Assembly: GCA_011525695.1 (NCBI GenBank)
Contig: WYBX01000059.1
Location: forward strand, 1-42,309
DNA: 42,309 bases
Reading direction: 5' to 3'
Source of the DNA: Verrucomicrobiia bacterium
Lineage (GTDB): Bacteria; Verrucomicrobiota; Verrucomicrobiia; Opitutales; Opitutaceae
The translations under genes were made by a program, and so were the position numbers. The notes under the pieces are model-generated. The model had not been told where the DNA came from and made no database searches. It saw only the letters and a program-made list of their open reading frames with translations. This document shows, one piece after another, positions 1 to 7,698 of the stretch; the stretch's first letter is position 1; every line of letters starts with the position of its first letter.

Positions 1-1
1 G

Positions 2-871
2 CCGGCGCCGAATTCCGGCTGGGAGACTGGCGAGGCTGCCGCGGCGCGGCGGCTGCGGGCGTTTTCCACCCACAGCATCGAGCGGTACGCCGAGGAACGC
101 GATCTGCCTGCTGCGGATGCGACCTCGCGGCTTTCGGCCCACCTGCATTTCGGCGAAATCGGGCCGCGACAAATCTGGGCGGCGGTGCGTGCACTGGGCC
201 GCGCCGAAGGGGTTTTCCCGCCGCACCGCGGAGCGGCCGTCTTCCTGGCCGAGTTGGGATGGCGCGAGTTCGCCCACCACCTCCTGCATCACTTCCCGGA
301 TACGCCGGAGCGGCCCTTGCGCGCCGGATTTGCCGATTTCCCCTGGGAGGCGGACTCGGGAGGCCGCCGGCTGCGCGCCTGGCAACAGGGTGCGACGGGT
401 TACCCGATCGTTGATGCCGGGATGCGGCAGTTGGCCCGCACCGGCTGGATGCACAACCGGGTGCGGATGATTGTCGCCTCGTTCCTGGTAAAGCACCTGC
501 GGTTGCCCTGGTCCGAGGGGGCGGCGTGGTTTTGGGCAAGGCTGGTGGACGCCGACCTCGCCAACAACACGCTGGGCTGGCAATGGAGCGCGGGCTGCGG
601 GGCTGATGCCACTCCCTACTTCCGAATCTTCGCGCCCGTGCTCCAGGGCCGGAAATTCGATCCGGACGGCGCTTATGTGCGCCGCTGGGTGCCGGAACTG
701 GCCGAGTTGCCGGCCGCATTCGTCCATTCACCCTGGGAAGCGGAGCCGGCCGTGCTTGCGGCTGCCGGCGTCAGGTTGGACAAGGATTATCCGCGGCCGA
801 TCGTCGATCATGCCGTGGCTCGGGCTGAGGCGCTAGCTGCGTATCGCCGGTTCATTTCGAAAGGGAAATGA
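2..871 (+). CDS. phr: Deoxyribodipyrimidine photolyase, C-terminal part (5' end outside window)
   Basis: This is the FAD-binding C-terminal part of a class I CPD photolyase/cryptochrome, which uses blue light to split UV-induced pyrimidine dimers. The frame is open from base 2, so the antenna-binding alpha/beta domain lies upstream of the window. Visible family signatures, in order, are TSRLSAHLHFGEI (near base 119-157), ELGWREFAHHLL, the FAD- and DNA-binding stretch GYPIVDAGMRQL, then TGWMHNRVRMIVASFL and NNTLGWQWSAGCG with DATPYFRIF. These are highly conserved in this family, so the assignment is firm. Photolyase and (6-4) or cryptochrome-like relatives cannot be separated fully without the N-terminus, but the NTLGWQW pattern is typical of bacterial CPD photolyases. 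The gene ends in TGA at 869-871. It is followed by about 460 bp without a gene. Confidence 0.93.
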   Translation, partial: PAPNSGWETGEAAAARRLRAFSTHSIERYAEERDLPAADATSRLSAHLHFGEIGPRQIWAAVRALGRAEGVFPPHRGAAVFLAELGWREFAHHLLHHFPDTPERPLRAGFADFPWEADSGGRRLRAWQQGATGYPIVDAGMRQLARTGWMHNRVRMIVASFLVKHLRLPWSEGAAWFWARLVDADLANNTLGWQWSAGCGADATPYFRIFAPVLQGRKFDPDGAYVRRWVPELAELPAAFVHSPWEAEPAVLAAAGVRLDKDYPRPIVDHAVARAEALAAYRRFISKGK

Positions 872-1070
872 AGTGGCCACGGCGTTCCGCCATGGGGATG
901 CGTTTTGAAATGCTTTGCACCGCGGGGATGTGAAATGCGTTCCAGCGGCGGGACCCCGTTGCCACGCGCGCTGCCGGCGATTCGAAAAGGGGATTGGATC
1001 CGGCGGCGGCGCATCCCCAACAAAGGGTGATTCATGGATTCAGGCAGGCCGGAGGGCCAAGGGCCCGTTT

Positions 1071-1223
1071 CATCCCAGCCTGGGCCAACGGCCCAGGATT
1101 CCGTGCCGTAAAGATCTCAGGGCTGAAGGCCCGGCTCATCGATTCGAGCGTCAAGATGGATCGGGCTTTCAGCCCTCGATTAAGTTCGACAATATTCCTG
1201 GGCCGGTGGCCCAGGCTGGGATG
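1071..1223. repeat. Head-to-head pair of ~70-bp palindromic repeat units
   Basis: The 460-bp gap between the photolyase and the next gene holds two copies of one repeat in opposite orientation, at 1071-1140 and 1155-1223. Each begins (outer end) with CATCCCAGCCTGGGCC. Each contains an inner palindrome, CCTGGGCC-AAC-GGCCCAGG at 1079-1097 and CCTGGGCC-GGT-GGCCCAGG at 1197-1215, and a second small hairpin of the type AGGGCTGAAAGCCC. The middle parts have diverged. This looks like a dispersed REP-type element inserted twice or as an inverted dimer. Reading frames through it do not resemble protein-coding DNA. I see nothing else supportable in 872-1070 or 1224-1333. Confidence 0.75.
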
Positions 1224-1354
1224 TTGTCGCGCCGTTGGCGCTTCAGAATGAACGCGGCAGGGCGGCGCATCAGCAAGAATGAAGATTCAAGGGTGAGGCC
1301 TTCCCGGGCGTTCTTCATTGAAGCACCCGGCGAATGATCCCAATCAAGAGCAGC

Positions 1355-2260
1355 ATGAAGGTATTGCTCGCCGGTGGTTCGGGACTCATCGGCACGGCCC
1401 TGGGCCGGGCGCTGGCCGGTGCGGGTCATCCGACGCGGCGGCTGGTCCGCCGGCCTCCATCGGCGGCGGGTGAATTCCAATGGGATCCGGCCGGCCGGCG
1501 GATGGATCCGGCTGCCCTCGTGGGAATCGACGCAGTCGTGAATCTATCCGGGGAGAACATCGGAGCGGGCCGCTGGACCGCCGCGCGGTGTGATCGGATT
1601 TTCCGCAGCCGCGTCGACGCCACCCGGACGCTGGTGGATGCCATCCAGCAGGCGAAGGCGAGACCCTCGGTATTCGTCTGCGCCTCGGCAACGGGATACT
1701 ATGGTGATCGCGGAGATGAGATTCTCACCGAAAAGAGTGCGCTCGGGCAGGGGTTCCTGCCCGGCGTGTGCCTGGCGTGGGAAACCCATGCCGGCGGTGC
1801 GGCGGCGGCCGGCGTGCGGACGGCGCTACTGCGATTCGGCGTGGTCGTGGCACGGGAAGGCGGTGCACTCGCGCGGATGATTCCCGTTTTCCGGCTTGGA
1901 CTGGGGGGCCGGCTCGGCAGCGGCTGCCAGTGGATGCCGTGGATCGGCAGCGACGATGTCGTCCGGGCGATTATGCATGTGCTGGCCGGCCCGCGATGCG
2001 AAGGACCCTACAACGTGACCTCCCCGCGGCCGGTGACCAATGCGGAGTTCACCCGGGCGCTCGCCAGTGCGCTGGGCCGGCGGGCCCGGCTGCCGGTGCC
2101 GGTCTGGGCGCTGCGGCTGGCGCTGGGCCGGATGGCGGACGAGGCGCTGCTCGCGAGCACCCGGGCGACCCCCGATCGGCTCAGTCGCGAGGGATTCGTT
2201 TTCAAGCATCCGGCGATCGAAAATGCCATCAGCCACGCGCTGCAGCGGCGTGCGGTCTAG
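1355..2260 (+). CDS. TIGR01777 family NAD(P)-dependent epimerase/SDR (YfcH-like)
   Basis: An atypical extended short-chain dehydrogenase of the TIGR01777/YfcH family (about 300 residues; here 301). The N-terminus carries the Rossmann dinucleotide-binding loop VLLAGGSGLIGTAL. AVVNLSGENI, then CASATGYYG (with the Tyr of the SDR active site) and the C-terminal DUF1731-like part PVPVWALRLALGRMADE follow. The biological substrate of the family is not established. An in-frame ATG lies 21 bases upstream (1334). I chose 1355 because the protein then starts MKVLLAGGSG, where the family usually begins, and a purine-rich AAGAGCAG precedes it. The TAG stop lies inside the CTAG that opens a hairpin element, so the element begins exactly at the gene's end. 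Confidence 0.9.
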   Translation: MKVLLAGGSGLIGTALGRALAGAGHPTRRLVRRPPSAAGEFQWDPAGRRMDPAALVGIDAVVNLSGENIGAGRWTAARCDRIFRSRVDATRTLVDAIQQAKARPSVFVCASATGYYGDRGDEILTEKSALGQGFLPGVCLAWETHAGGAAAAGVRTALLRFGVVVAREGGALARMIPVFRLGLGGRLGSGCQWMPWIGSDDVVRAIMHVLAGPRCEGPYNVTSPRPVTNAEFTRALASALGRRARLPVPVWALRLALGRMADEALLASTRATPDRLSREGFVFKHPAIENAISHALQRRAV

Positions 2261-2345
2261 CAGCCCGTCCGGCTTGCAGTCGAGCGCAGCAAGCATTCAT
2301 GCCATCTTTCCGGCAACCTGGCGGGCCTTGCGGACGGGCTGCTAG
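2257..2345. mobile_element. MITE-like hairpin element on a stop codon
   Basis: An 81-bp segment (2261-2341) is flanked on both sides by CTAG. Its ends are perfect inverted repeats, CAGCCCGTCCG at the left and CGGACGGGCTG at the right. The left terminus, CAGCCCGTCCGGCTTGCAG, closely matches the left terminus of the degenerate IS at 12787. CTAG on both sides fits a 4-bp target duplication of the YTAR type known for IS5-related elements, but CTAG is itself palindromic, so this is not proof. The left CTAG contains the TAG stop of the preceding gene. The element is too short to code for anything and is best read as a solo IS end or MITE. Confidence 0.7.
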
Positions 2346-2348
2346 TTT

Positions 2349-2368
2349 CCGCGCGTGCGCGCGGTTTT
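2349..2368 (+). terminator. Possible rho-independent terminator
   Basis: CCGCGC-GTGC-GCGCGG (2349-2364) forms a compact GC-rich hairpin followed by TTTT. It lies just beyond the hairpin element and would terminate transcription of the TIGR01777 gene. If real, the element has been inserted between the stop codon and the gene's own terminator. The T-run is short, so confidence is limited. Confidence 0.4.
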
Positions 2369-2445
2369 GGGGAAGATGGTTCGGATGGTTTGAGTGGGCC
2401 GCGAGGCGCCCCCGGCATTTTCCACCCAATGGGCGCGAATTTTCC

Positions 2446-2508
2446 GACCAGCAGCGCCAGCAGCATCGGGGGCGGATACTGCGCGTCGCCGGTCCCCCGG
2501 CTGTTCAC
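2446..2508 (-). pseudogene. Transposase relic (about 21 codons, IS1182/IS5-like)
   Basis: The minus strand reads VNSRGTGDAQYPPPMLLALL, then V. The core RGTGDAQ is the same as in the decayed transposase at 12960-13330 (KVNVRGTGDAQ), and the following YPPPMLLALLV is what I recall for intact members of that transposase group. Both sides lose similarity immediately. It lies 100 bp from the hairpin element at 2257-2345, so the two are probably remnants of one former IS copy. The rest of 2369-2701 shows no gene or other clear feature. Confidence 0.6.
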
Positions 2509-2701
2509 CCTGAAGTGATGCAGGTCATCGCCACGTTTCGTTCGAACACCGCGGCGAGGGCGCCACGGCTCCAACAATACCGTCCGATTGCGATGGAACT
2601 TATGGATGCGAGCTGTCCGCGGTGGTCCGAACACCCAGCCCTGGGCCGTGGCCGGTTTCGCCTTTCCAAACGGCATTCGCAGGCTACGGTGGGCCGTTCA
2701 T

Positions 2702-3118
2702 ATGCAGAAAACGTTCATCATCTTCAAACCCGACTGCATGGAAAAGCGGCTGGTCGGCACCGTCCTGAGCCGTTTCGAGGCGGCCGGCTTCGACGTCATC
2801 GGCTGCAAAATGGCGCGGCTGACGCCCGAGGTCCTGCGCGTGCACTACGCTCATGTCGCCATGAAGCCCTTTTATCCGGAGATCGAGAACTTCATGAGCT
2901 CGAAGCCCGTGATCATGATGGCGCTGCAGGGAGACAACATCGTGCAGCGCGTGCGGGACCTCCTCGGGCCCACGGATTCGCGGAAGGCTGCGAAAGGCAC
3001 GATTCGCGGGGATTTTGGCACGGAGATGATGCGGAATGTCGTCCACGCCTCGGACAGCGAGGAAAACGCGAGCGCCGAGCTCGCGCGGTTTTTCAAGCCC
3101 GGCGAGCTGTTTGGCTGA
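2702..3118 (+). CDS. ndk: Nucleoside diphosphate kinase
   Basis: Ndk transfers the gamma-phosphate of ATP to nucleoside diphosphates through a phosphohistidine and so balances NTP and dNTP pools in the cytoplasm. The 138-residue product has the family's usual length. It starts MQKTFIIFKPDC (the conserved TxxxIKPDx-type start) and carries the nucleotide-binding GDNIVQRVRDLLGPTD. The catalytic histidine is in RNVVHASDS (canonical NxxHGSDS, here with Ala for Gly). The C-terminus FKPGELFG is also typical. The frame is open further upstream, but homology begins only at the ATG at 2702. No strong Shine-Dalgarno is visible. The upstream region is IS debris, so the original promoter may have been disturbed. 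Confidence 0.95.
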   Translation: MQKTFIIFKPDCMEKRLVGTVLSRFEAAGFDVIGCKMARLTPEVLRVHYAHVAMKPFYPEIENFMSSKPVIMMALQGDNIVQRVRDLLGPTDSRKAAKGTIRGDFGTEMMRNVVHASDSEENASAELARFFKPGELFG

Positions 3119-3276
3119 TTGATCCAAGAAACCGGGCCCGAAGGGTTCGTTTCCTTCGCCTCGAGTCGCCTCTGACGGCCCGAATCGGGATTTCTCCCAC
3201 CGGGTTCCCGGGAGTCTGAGTAGGCGGGCCCGACCCCATGGCGATGGCGCCTGGAGGCGGGTAAGCTGGCGCCGGC

Positions 3277-3888
3277 ATGAACCGGCTGGCCCCCTACCGC
3301 GGCTCTTTCCTTCGGCTCGCCCTCGTCAGCGCGGCGGTCATGGCGGTGGTCGCCGCCATCTTCCATATCGTTGAGCGGGTCGGCTCGCACCGTGCCGCGG
3401 CGCGGGCCGCAACGGAGCGCCGCGCGCAAGATCCTCAGCCATTTGCGCCTGGGCTGCTGGGTGATGCGGATCGTGCGCGGGTCTTGCAGGCGGCGGAAAT
3501 CACGGAGCAGACGCTGCGGCTGGCCGAGGCCGGAATCCAGCGGGCAATCGAACCGGACATCCGGCGCTATGCAGCTGGGCTGGTGGATCGCCAGACGACC
3601 GCGCGGAACGAAATCGAGACCCTGGCGGCGCAACACGGAATGGTCCTGCCGACCGGCCGGGGGCCCCTGCAACCGGTGGACGCGAGTGCGGCCGTAGAGG
3701 GTCGGCGGTTCGATTCGGGATTCATGGCTTCGGCGGTGGACCTGCAATGGCGGGCCTTGCAGTTTTTTGACGCGATGGCGCGGGAGGCCACCGATCCCTC
3801 CCTGCGAAACTTCGCCCGTGCAGTGTTGCCCCGGCTGCACGAGGAACTCACGCGGGCGCAACGTCTGATGGACCGGAACGGAAAGTAG
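3277..3888 (+). CDS. DUF4142-type exported or membrane-anchored protein
   Basis: A 203-residue protein with one N-terminal hydrophobic segment (about residues 11-29, LRLALVSAAVMAVVAAIF) that should act as a signal anchor. The rest is alpha-helical and resembles DUF4142 (a ferritin-like four-helix bundle). It has the paired pattern of an A-x-x-T-L-x-L-A-E-A helix, an R-R-Y-A-A-x-L-V-D-R-Q helix, LAAQHGMVLPT (the family's LA...G..LP) and a late FARAVLPRLHEELTRAQ helix matching the usual FA...LP.L..H pattern. DUF4142 proteins are generally periplasmic and of unknown function. It stands alone between ndk and the antiporter gene. The call rests on pattern recall, so the family assignment is moderate. 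Confidence 0.7.
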   Translation: MNRLAPYRGSFLRLALVSAAVMAVVAAIFHIVERVGSHRAAARAATERRAQDPQPFAPGLLGDADRARVLQAAEITEQTLRLAEAGIQRAIEPDIRRYAAGLVDRQTTARNEIETLAAQHGMVLPTGRGPLQPVDASAAVEGRRFDSGFMASAVDLQWRALQFFDAMAREATDPSLRNFARAVLPRLHEELTRAQRLMDRNGK

Positions 3889-3974
3889 CATCCTGGATTC
3901 AGATTTGGGTGAACGAGGGGTTCTGCGCGCGGCACTTGCTTCGCAACCCGCCGGGCATTTGCATCGCCGCCTCC

Positions 3975-5300
3975 ATGCTGCCCTCGCACTTTGCGTCCTC
4001 CGCTGGCGTGCCGATTCCACCCTGGCTGATCCTCCCCTTTGCCCTGCTGCTGCTGCTGATTGCCGTGATGCCGCTCGCTGCGCCGCGGCTGCGGCACCTG
4101 TGGGAGCACTACTATCCGCAGGTCGCGATTGGCCTGGGGCTGCTGGTGGCGGGCTATTACGTGCTGCGGATTCCAGCCGGCACCACGGTGCTGCTCCATA
4201 CCGCGCACGAATACTTTTCCTTCATCGTGCTGATCGGATCGCTGTTCGTGATTGCCGGTGGAATCCACATCAACGTCAGGGGCGAGAGCACGCCGCTGGA
4301 AAACGTGGTATTTCTTGCGGTTGGCGCCGTGGTGGCGAACTTCATCGGGACCACGGGCGCCTCGATGGTGATGATCCGGCCATGGATTCGGATGAACAAG
4401 ATCCGGATCAGCTCGTTCCACATCGTTTTCTTCATCTTCGTCGTGTCGAACGTCGGCGGGGCGCTCACCCCCATCGGCGATCCGCCCCTCTTTCTCGGTT
4501 ACCTCCGGGGCGTGCCGTTCTTCTGGCTGATGGAACACGTCCTGTTCCAATGGCTGGTGACGCTCGTGCTGCTGCTGGCCGCCTTCTACCTGCTCGACCG
4601 CCGGAGCTTCAGGCACATGCCGGCGCCGCTGCAGCATGAGGTTGCCGCGGAGCCGGAGACCTGGCGGTTCGACGGCTTCGTCAACGTGCTCTTTCTCCTG
4701 GCCGTGATTGCCGCGGTATTCCTGCCGGAGCGGTTCTTCCTGCGGGAGTCGGTGATGATCGGAGCGGCGGTGGCCAGCTATTTCCTGACGCCGCGGGGCG
4801 TGCACCAGCAGAATGCGTTCACCTTCGGGCCGATCAAGGAGGTCGCGTTCCTTTTCCTGGGCATCTTCGCGACGATGATGCCCGCGCTGGGCTATCTCGA
4901 GCAGCACGGCGCCGAATTCGGCTTTGACCGGCCGCTGCAATATTACTTCGCGGCGGGATCGCTCTCCGCGGTCCTCGACAACGCGCCGACGTATGTGAAC
5001 TTCCTCCAGCTGGCGCTGGCCACCGCGGCGGCCGAAAACCCGCTGCCATTCGCCGGCCTGTCCGGCCCCGCAGCCGTCAGGGTCCTGCTGGACCACCAAC
5101 CGGGATTTGTCGTGGCGGTGAGTCTCGGTGCCGTGTTTTTCGGCGCGATGACCTATATCGGCAACGGTCCGAACTTCATGGTGAAGTCGATTGCCCACGA
5201 AGCCCGGGTGCACTGCCCGTCCTTCTTCGGCTACGTGTTGCGCTACAGCCTGCCGATCCTGCTGCCGATCATCGCATTCACCGGCTGGCTTTTCCTGTAG
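3975..5300 (+). CDS. Sodium:proton antiporter / citrate-type transporter (NhaD/CitMHS-like)
   Basis: An integral membrane protein of about 441 residues with about 11-12 hydrophobic segments, belonging to the ion transporter (IT) superfamily near the NhaD/CitMHS_2 group. Diagnostic stretches are FIGTTGASMVMIRPWIRMN in the first half, SNVGGALTPIGDPPLFLGYL (the signature shared by NhaD and ArsB), and SAVLDNAPTYVNFLQLA with the later TYIGNGPNFMVKSIA in the second half. These paired re-entrant motifs support a cation:proton antiporter, though substrate cannot be read from sequence. An upstream in-frame ATG exists at 3909, but the extra 22 residues are not membrane-like. I therefore start at ATG 3975 (MLPSHFASSAG). 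Confidence 0.87.
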   Translation: MLPSHFASSAGVPIPPWLILPFALLLLLIAVMPLAAPRLRHLWEHYYPQVAIGLGLLVAGYYVLRIPAGTTVLLHTAHEYFSFIVLIGSLFVIAGGIHINVRGESTPLENVVFLAVGAVVANFIGTTGASMVMIRPWIRMNKIRISSFHIVFFIFVVSNVGGALTPIGDPPLFLGYLRGVPFFWLMEHVLFQWLVTLVLLLAAFYLLDRRSFRHMPAPLQHEVAAEPETWRFDGFVNVLFLLAVIAAVFLPERFFLRESVMIGAAVASYFLTPRGVHQQNAFTFGPIKEVAFLFLGIFATMMPALGYLEQHGAEFGFDRPLQYYFAAGSLSAVLDNAPTYVNFLQLALATAAAENPLPFAGLSGPAAVRVLLDHQPGFVVAVSLGAVFFGAMTYIGNGPNFMVKSIAHEARVHCPSFFGYVLRYSLPILLPIIAFTGWLFL

Positions 5301-5409
5301 CCGAGGAAACGGGCGCCCGCAGTTCGGAACTTGTCTCGGACGGGCGACGGGCGTAGTGCGGCGGGCACAGGGATTCCCCTGTTTCCACCCACCTCGTCCC
5401 CCGCGCACC

Positions 5410-6534
5410 ATGATCGCCACGCAAGTTCGCCAGAAAGACGCCCTCTTCTACTTCGCCTCGTATCCCTCGGAAAAGCTGCTCCAGCAGGTCCGGTTCATCA
5501 GCCGGTATTACGATGAGGAGGGCGGCGGCATCCGGCCCGAGGACATTCCGGAAGGGGACGACGTCGCGCAGTTCATCGCGAAGATCGAGCGCAGCGACAA
5601 GGCCTTCCAGCGCGAGCTATCCCGGGCCAAGGTCGCGGCCATCCGCAACTTTTACGAGACTGCGATTTCGCAGCCACCGATCCCCGGTGTCGTGCTGCTG
5701 TTCACCCCGCAGAAGCTCGCCTTCCGGCCCTGGGATGATGGCAGCGGGGTGGGCCAGCTGCAGGATCCGGACGACAAGTTCCTGATCATCGACGGCCAGC
5801 ACCGGCTGGCCGCGCTGGAATTTTTCGAGCGGACGCATCCCGACGAGGCTCGGAACATCCAGGTTCCGTGTGTGATTTTCGACGGCCGCACCGAGGATTT
5901 TGCCACGGAGATGTTCGTCATCATCAACTCGACGCCGACGCGGATCAACAAGAGCCACCTGGTCGATCTCTACGAGCGGGTTTCCTGGGCGGAGCCGGAC
6001 CGGCGGTTCGCGGCCAACGTCGCGGAGATGCTATACAGCGAGCCGGACAGCCCGTTGCGCTACCGGATCAACCGGCTGGGCGGCCGCAGCAAACAGGAGA
6101 AGTGGATCCTGCAGGCCGAGCTGTTCAACGAGGTCCACCGCTGGGTGAAGTCGGATTGGAAATCGATCGAGGCGGCCGGAACCGACCGGCGGTCGGCGCG
6201 CCGCTATTACGAGATGGCGCGCGACTTCCTGAAGGCCGCGTCTCAGGCATGGGGGGAAACCTGGGGGAGCAATGCGGGGATGGTGACGAAGCCGGTCACC
6301 CTGAAGGCAATGCTTCGGGTCTCCGCGGATCTGGCGGCGCAGGACGCCGAGCCGGCGGAAGGGCGGGTGGAACGCTGGCGCGGGCGGCTCGCGCCCTGGA
6401 CCGAGCTGGGGCGGGAGTTCCGAAACGAGGGCTTCTACGAACGCTTCCCGGCGAAAGGCCAGGTCGAGCGCGTGGCACGAATCCACCGCGAACTGGGCAA
6501 GGCTGCCGGGATTGCCGGCCGCGGCCGGGCCTGA
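5410..6534 (+). CDS. DGQHR domain-containing protein (DndB-like fold), orphan
   Basis: A 374-residue protein with the DGQHR signature in FLIIDGQHRLAALEFFER (about residues 126-143). This motif defines TIGR03187-type proteins, which include DndB, the regulator of phosphorothioate DNA modification, and many uncharacterised relatives. Following blocks fit the family: VPCVIFDG, then EMFVIINSTPTRINKSHLVD (the usual N-x-T/Q-x-x-I-x-K block), and a charged helical C-terminus. No dndA/C/D/E or restriction genes are nearby, so the usual role cannot be inferred. I chose ATG 5410 because the preceding open frame overlaps the antiporter gene and shows no similarity. The 109-bp gap upstream contains a small hairpin (ACAGGG/CCCTGT, 5367-5382). 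The domain call is firm and the function unknown. Confidence 0.85.
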   Translation: MIATQVRQKDALFYFASYPSEKLLQQVRFISRYYDEEGGGIRPEDIPEGDDVAQFIAKIERSDKAFQRELSRAKVAAIRNFYETAISQPPIPGVVLLFTPQKLAFRPWDDGSGVGQLQDPDDKFLIIDGQHRLAALEFFERTHPDEARNIQVPCVIFDGRTEDFATEMFVIINSTPTRINKSHLVDLYERVSWAEPDRRFAANVAEMLYSEPDSPLRYRINRLGGRSKQEKWILQAELFNEVHRWVKSDWKSIEAAGTDRRSARRYYEMARDFLKAASQAWGETWGSNAGMVTKPVTLKAMLRVSADLAAQDAEPAEGRVERWRGRLAPWTELGREFRNEGFYERFPAKGQVERVARIHRELGKAAGIAGRGRA

Positions 6535-6541
6535 ACCCGCG

Positions 6542-7402
6542 TTAGCCGCCCAGCTTTTGCCGGACCTCGGCCGGCACCTCGAATTTCGTCGTGCCGACTC
6601 CATTGACCACGGTGGTCATCGACTGCCGGACTTCGAGCAACTCGTGCTCGACGGACAGCACGCCTTCCATTTCCACGTGGTATTTGGTCACCATGCCGTC
6701 GTGGATCCAAAGCTGGAAGCTGCCGGTCGCGGCGACCGGCTCCACGTCGGCCTGTCCCTCGCGCACCAGGAGCAGTTGCGCTCCCAGGTCGGTGAGCCGG
6801 CCAGTCACGAGGTTGCCGTTGACCCGCAGGTCGGCGTAACTGCTGACGATGATGGCCAGTTCCTCGTGCGGATGGCTGACTGCCAGACGCAGGCTCGAGT
6901 AGCCTGGGGAGTCCTCATTAAGGCCTCCGCGGGTGCCGGCGCGAAGCTTCGAGCGTCCGCCGGGCGTGTGGCCAAACCCGCTCATCCCGCGCCGGATTCC
7001 CATGCCCAGCGCGATCTGGGGGATCGCAAAGGTGCCAAGCTCGGCGATCTCGTGGTCGGTCAGGGCAGGAAGCTCATCGGCGGTCTTCCAGCCTTCCTCG
7101 GTGGCGATCGCACAGCGTACGTTGCCGCGAAAAATCATCGTCAGCTCGTGTTCGCGCAGCCGCCGGCCGAACTGCCGGCGCAGGTCGCCGGCGAGCGGCA
7201 TCGTCACGCGGGTGAATTCGCCGACCCGCGTCTGACCGTGGAGATCATAGGTCTGGAGGTCGTCCGAGATCGTCGCTCGCCAGCTGTAGTTGGGCTTTTC
7301 CGCCAGATTCATGGCGGCGAGGATGGCATCGTCGACGGGGCCGGCCACGGCGGCGGAAGTGAGGAGTAACGCGGCAAGCCAGGGGTAAGGCAGGGGCGGC
7401 AT
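6542..7402 (-). CDS. Secreted protein of unknown function
   Basis: A 286-residue product starting MPPLPYPWLAALLLTSAAVA, a clear signal peptide with cleavage likely after AVA or AVAG, so it is exported. An in-frame Met 12 residues further upstream (7438) is less likely because it would lengthen the n-region without basic residues near the core. The mature part has short conserved-looking blocks (NYSWRATISDD, GNVRCAIATEEGWKTADEL, SFQLWIHDGMVTKYHVEMEG) that resemble periplasmic beta-rich proteins. I do not recognise a family. It runs convergently with the DGQHR gene (7 bases between stops). It lies 296 bp downstream of gdhA on the same strand, and I see no further feature in that gap. Confidence 0.75.
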   Translation of the reverse strand: MPPLPYPWLAALLLTSAAVAGPVDDAILAAMNLAEKPNYSWRATISDDLQTYDLHGQTRVGEFTRVTMPLAGDLRRQFGRRLREHELTMIFRGNVRCAIATEEGWKTADELPALTDHEIAELGTFAIPQIALGMGIRRGMSGFGHTPGGRSKLRAGTRGGLNEDSPGYSSLRLAVSHPHEELAIIVSSYADLRVNGNLVTGRLTDLGAQLLLVREGQADVEPVAATGSFQLWIHDGMVTKYHVEMEGVLSVEHELLEVRQSMTTVVNGVGTTKFEVPAEVRQKLGG

Positions 7403-7698
7403 GGGATTGGGCGCGTGGGAGCGCAAGGGATCTGCCAACCCGCGATGCGTGGCCGCGGATCCGCAGAAGTTGGGATGTGGGTGGAAGAACGGCGGCGGAC
7501 CTATTGCGGTCGGGGGGGAGCAAACCGGCCGGCCCGGACACCTGTGGGGTAACTGACGCGCGGAAGTTGGCGCGTTGCGCGCAAATCGTCAACCGTGCCA
7601 AGCGCTATTCCGCAATTTCCCGACCGGCGGACAGCGCGCGGGTCAGCGATGCGCCGCCAAGGATCAAGTGCGACGCGTCCGCCGCGCCGCACCGGGCG

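Noticed and set aside
915..1337. A 140-codon frame in the gap after the photolyase
   Set aside because: It is translated from the palindromic repeat pair. The composition reflects the repeat and not a protein.
1768..3219. A long plus-strand frame crossing the TIGR01777 gene, the IS remnants and ndk
   Set aside because: It is out of phase with both well-identified genes and passes through repeat and IS debris.
3567..5420. A 617-codon open frame on the minus strand opposite the antiporter gene
   Set aside because: It is the antisense shadow of a GC-rich gene. The translation is low-complexity (His/Arg/Gln/Glu-rich) with no motif, while the plus strand encodes a clear transporter.
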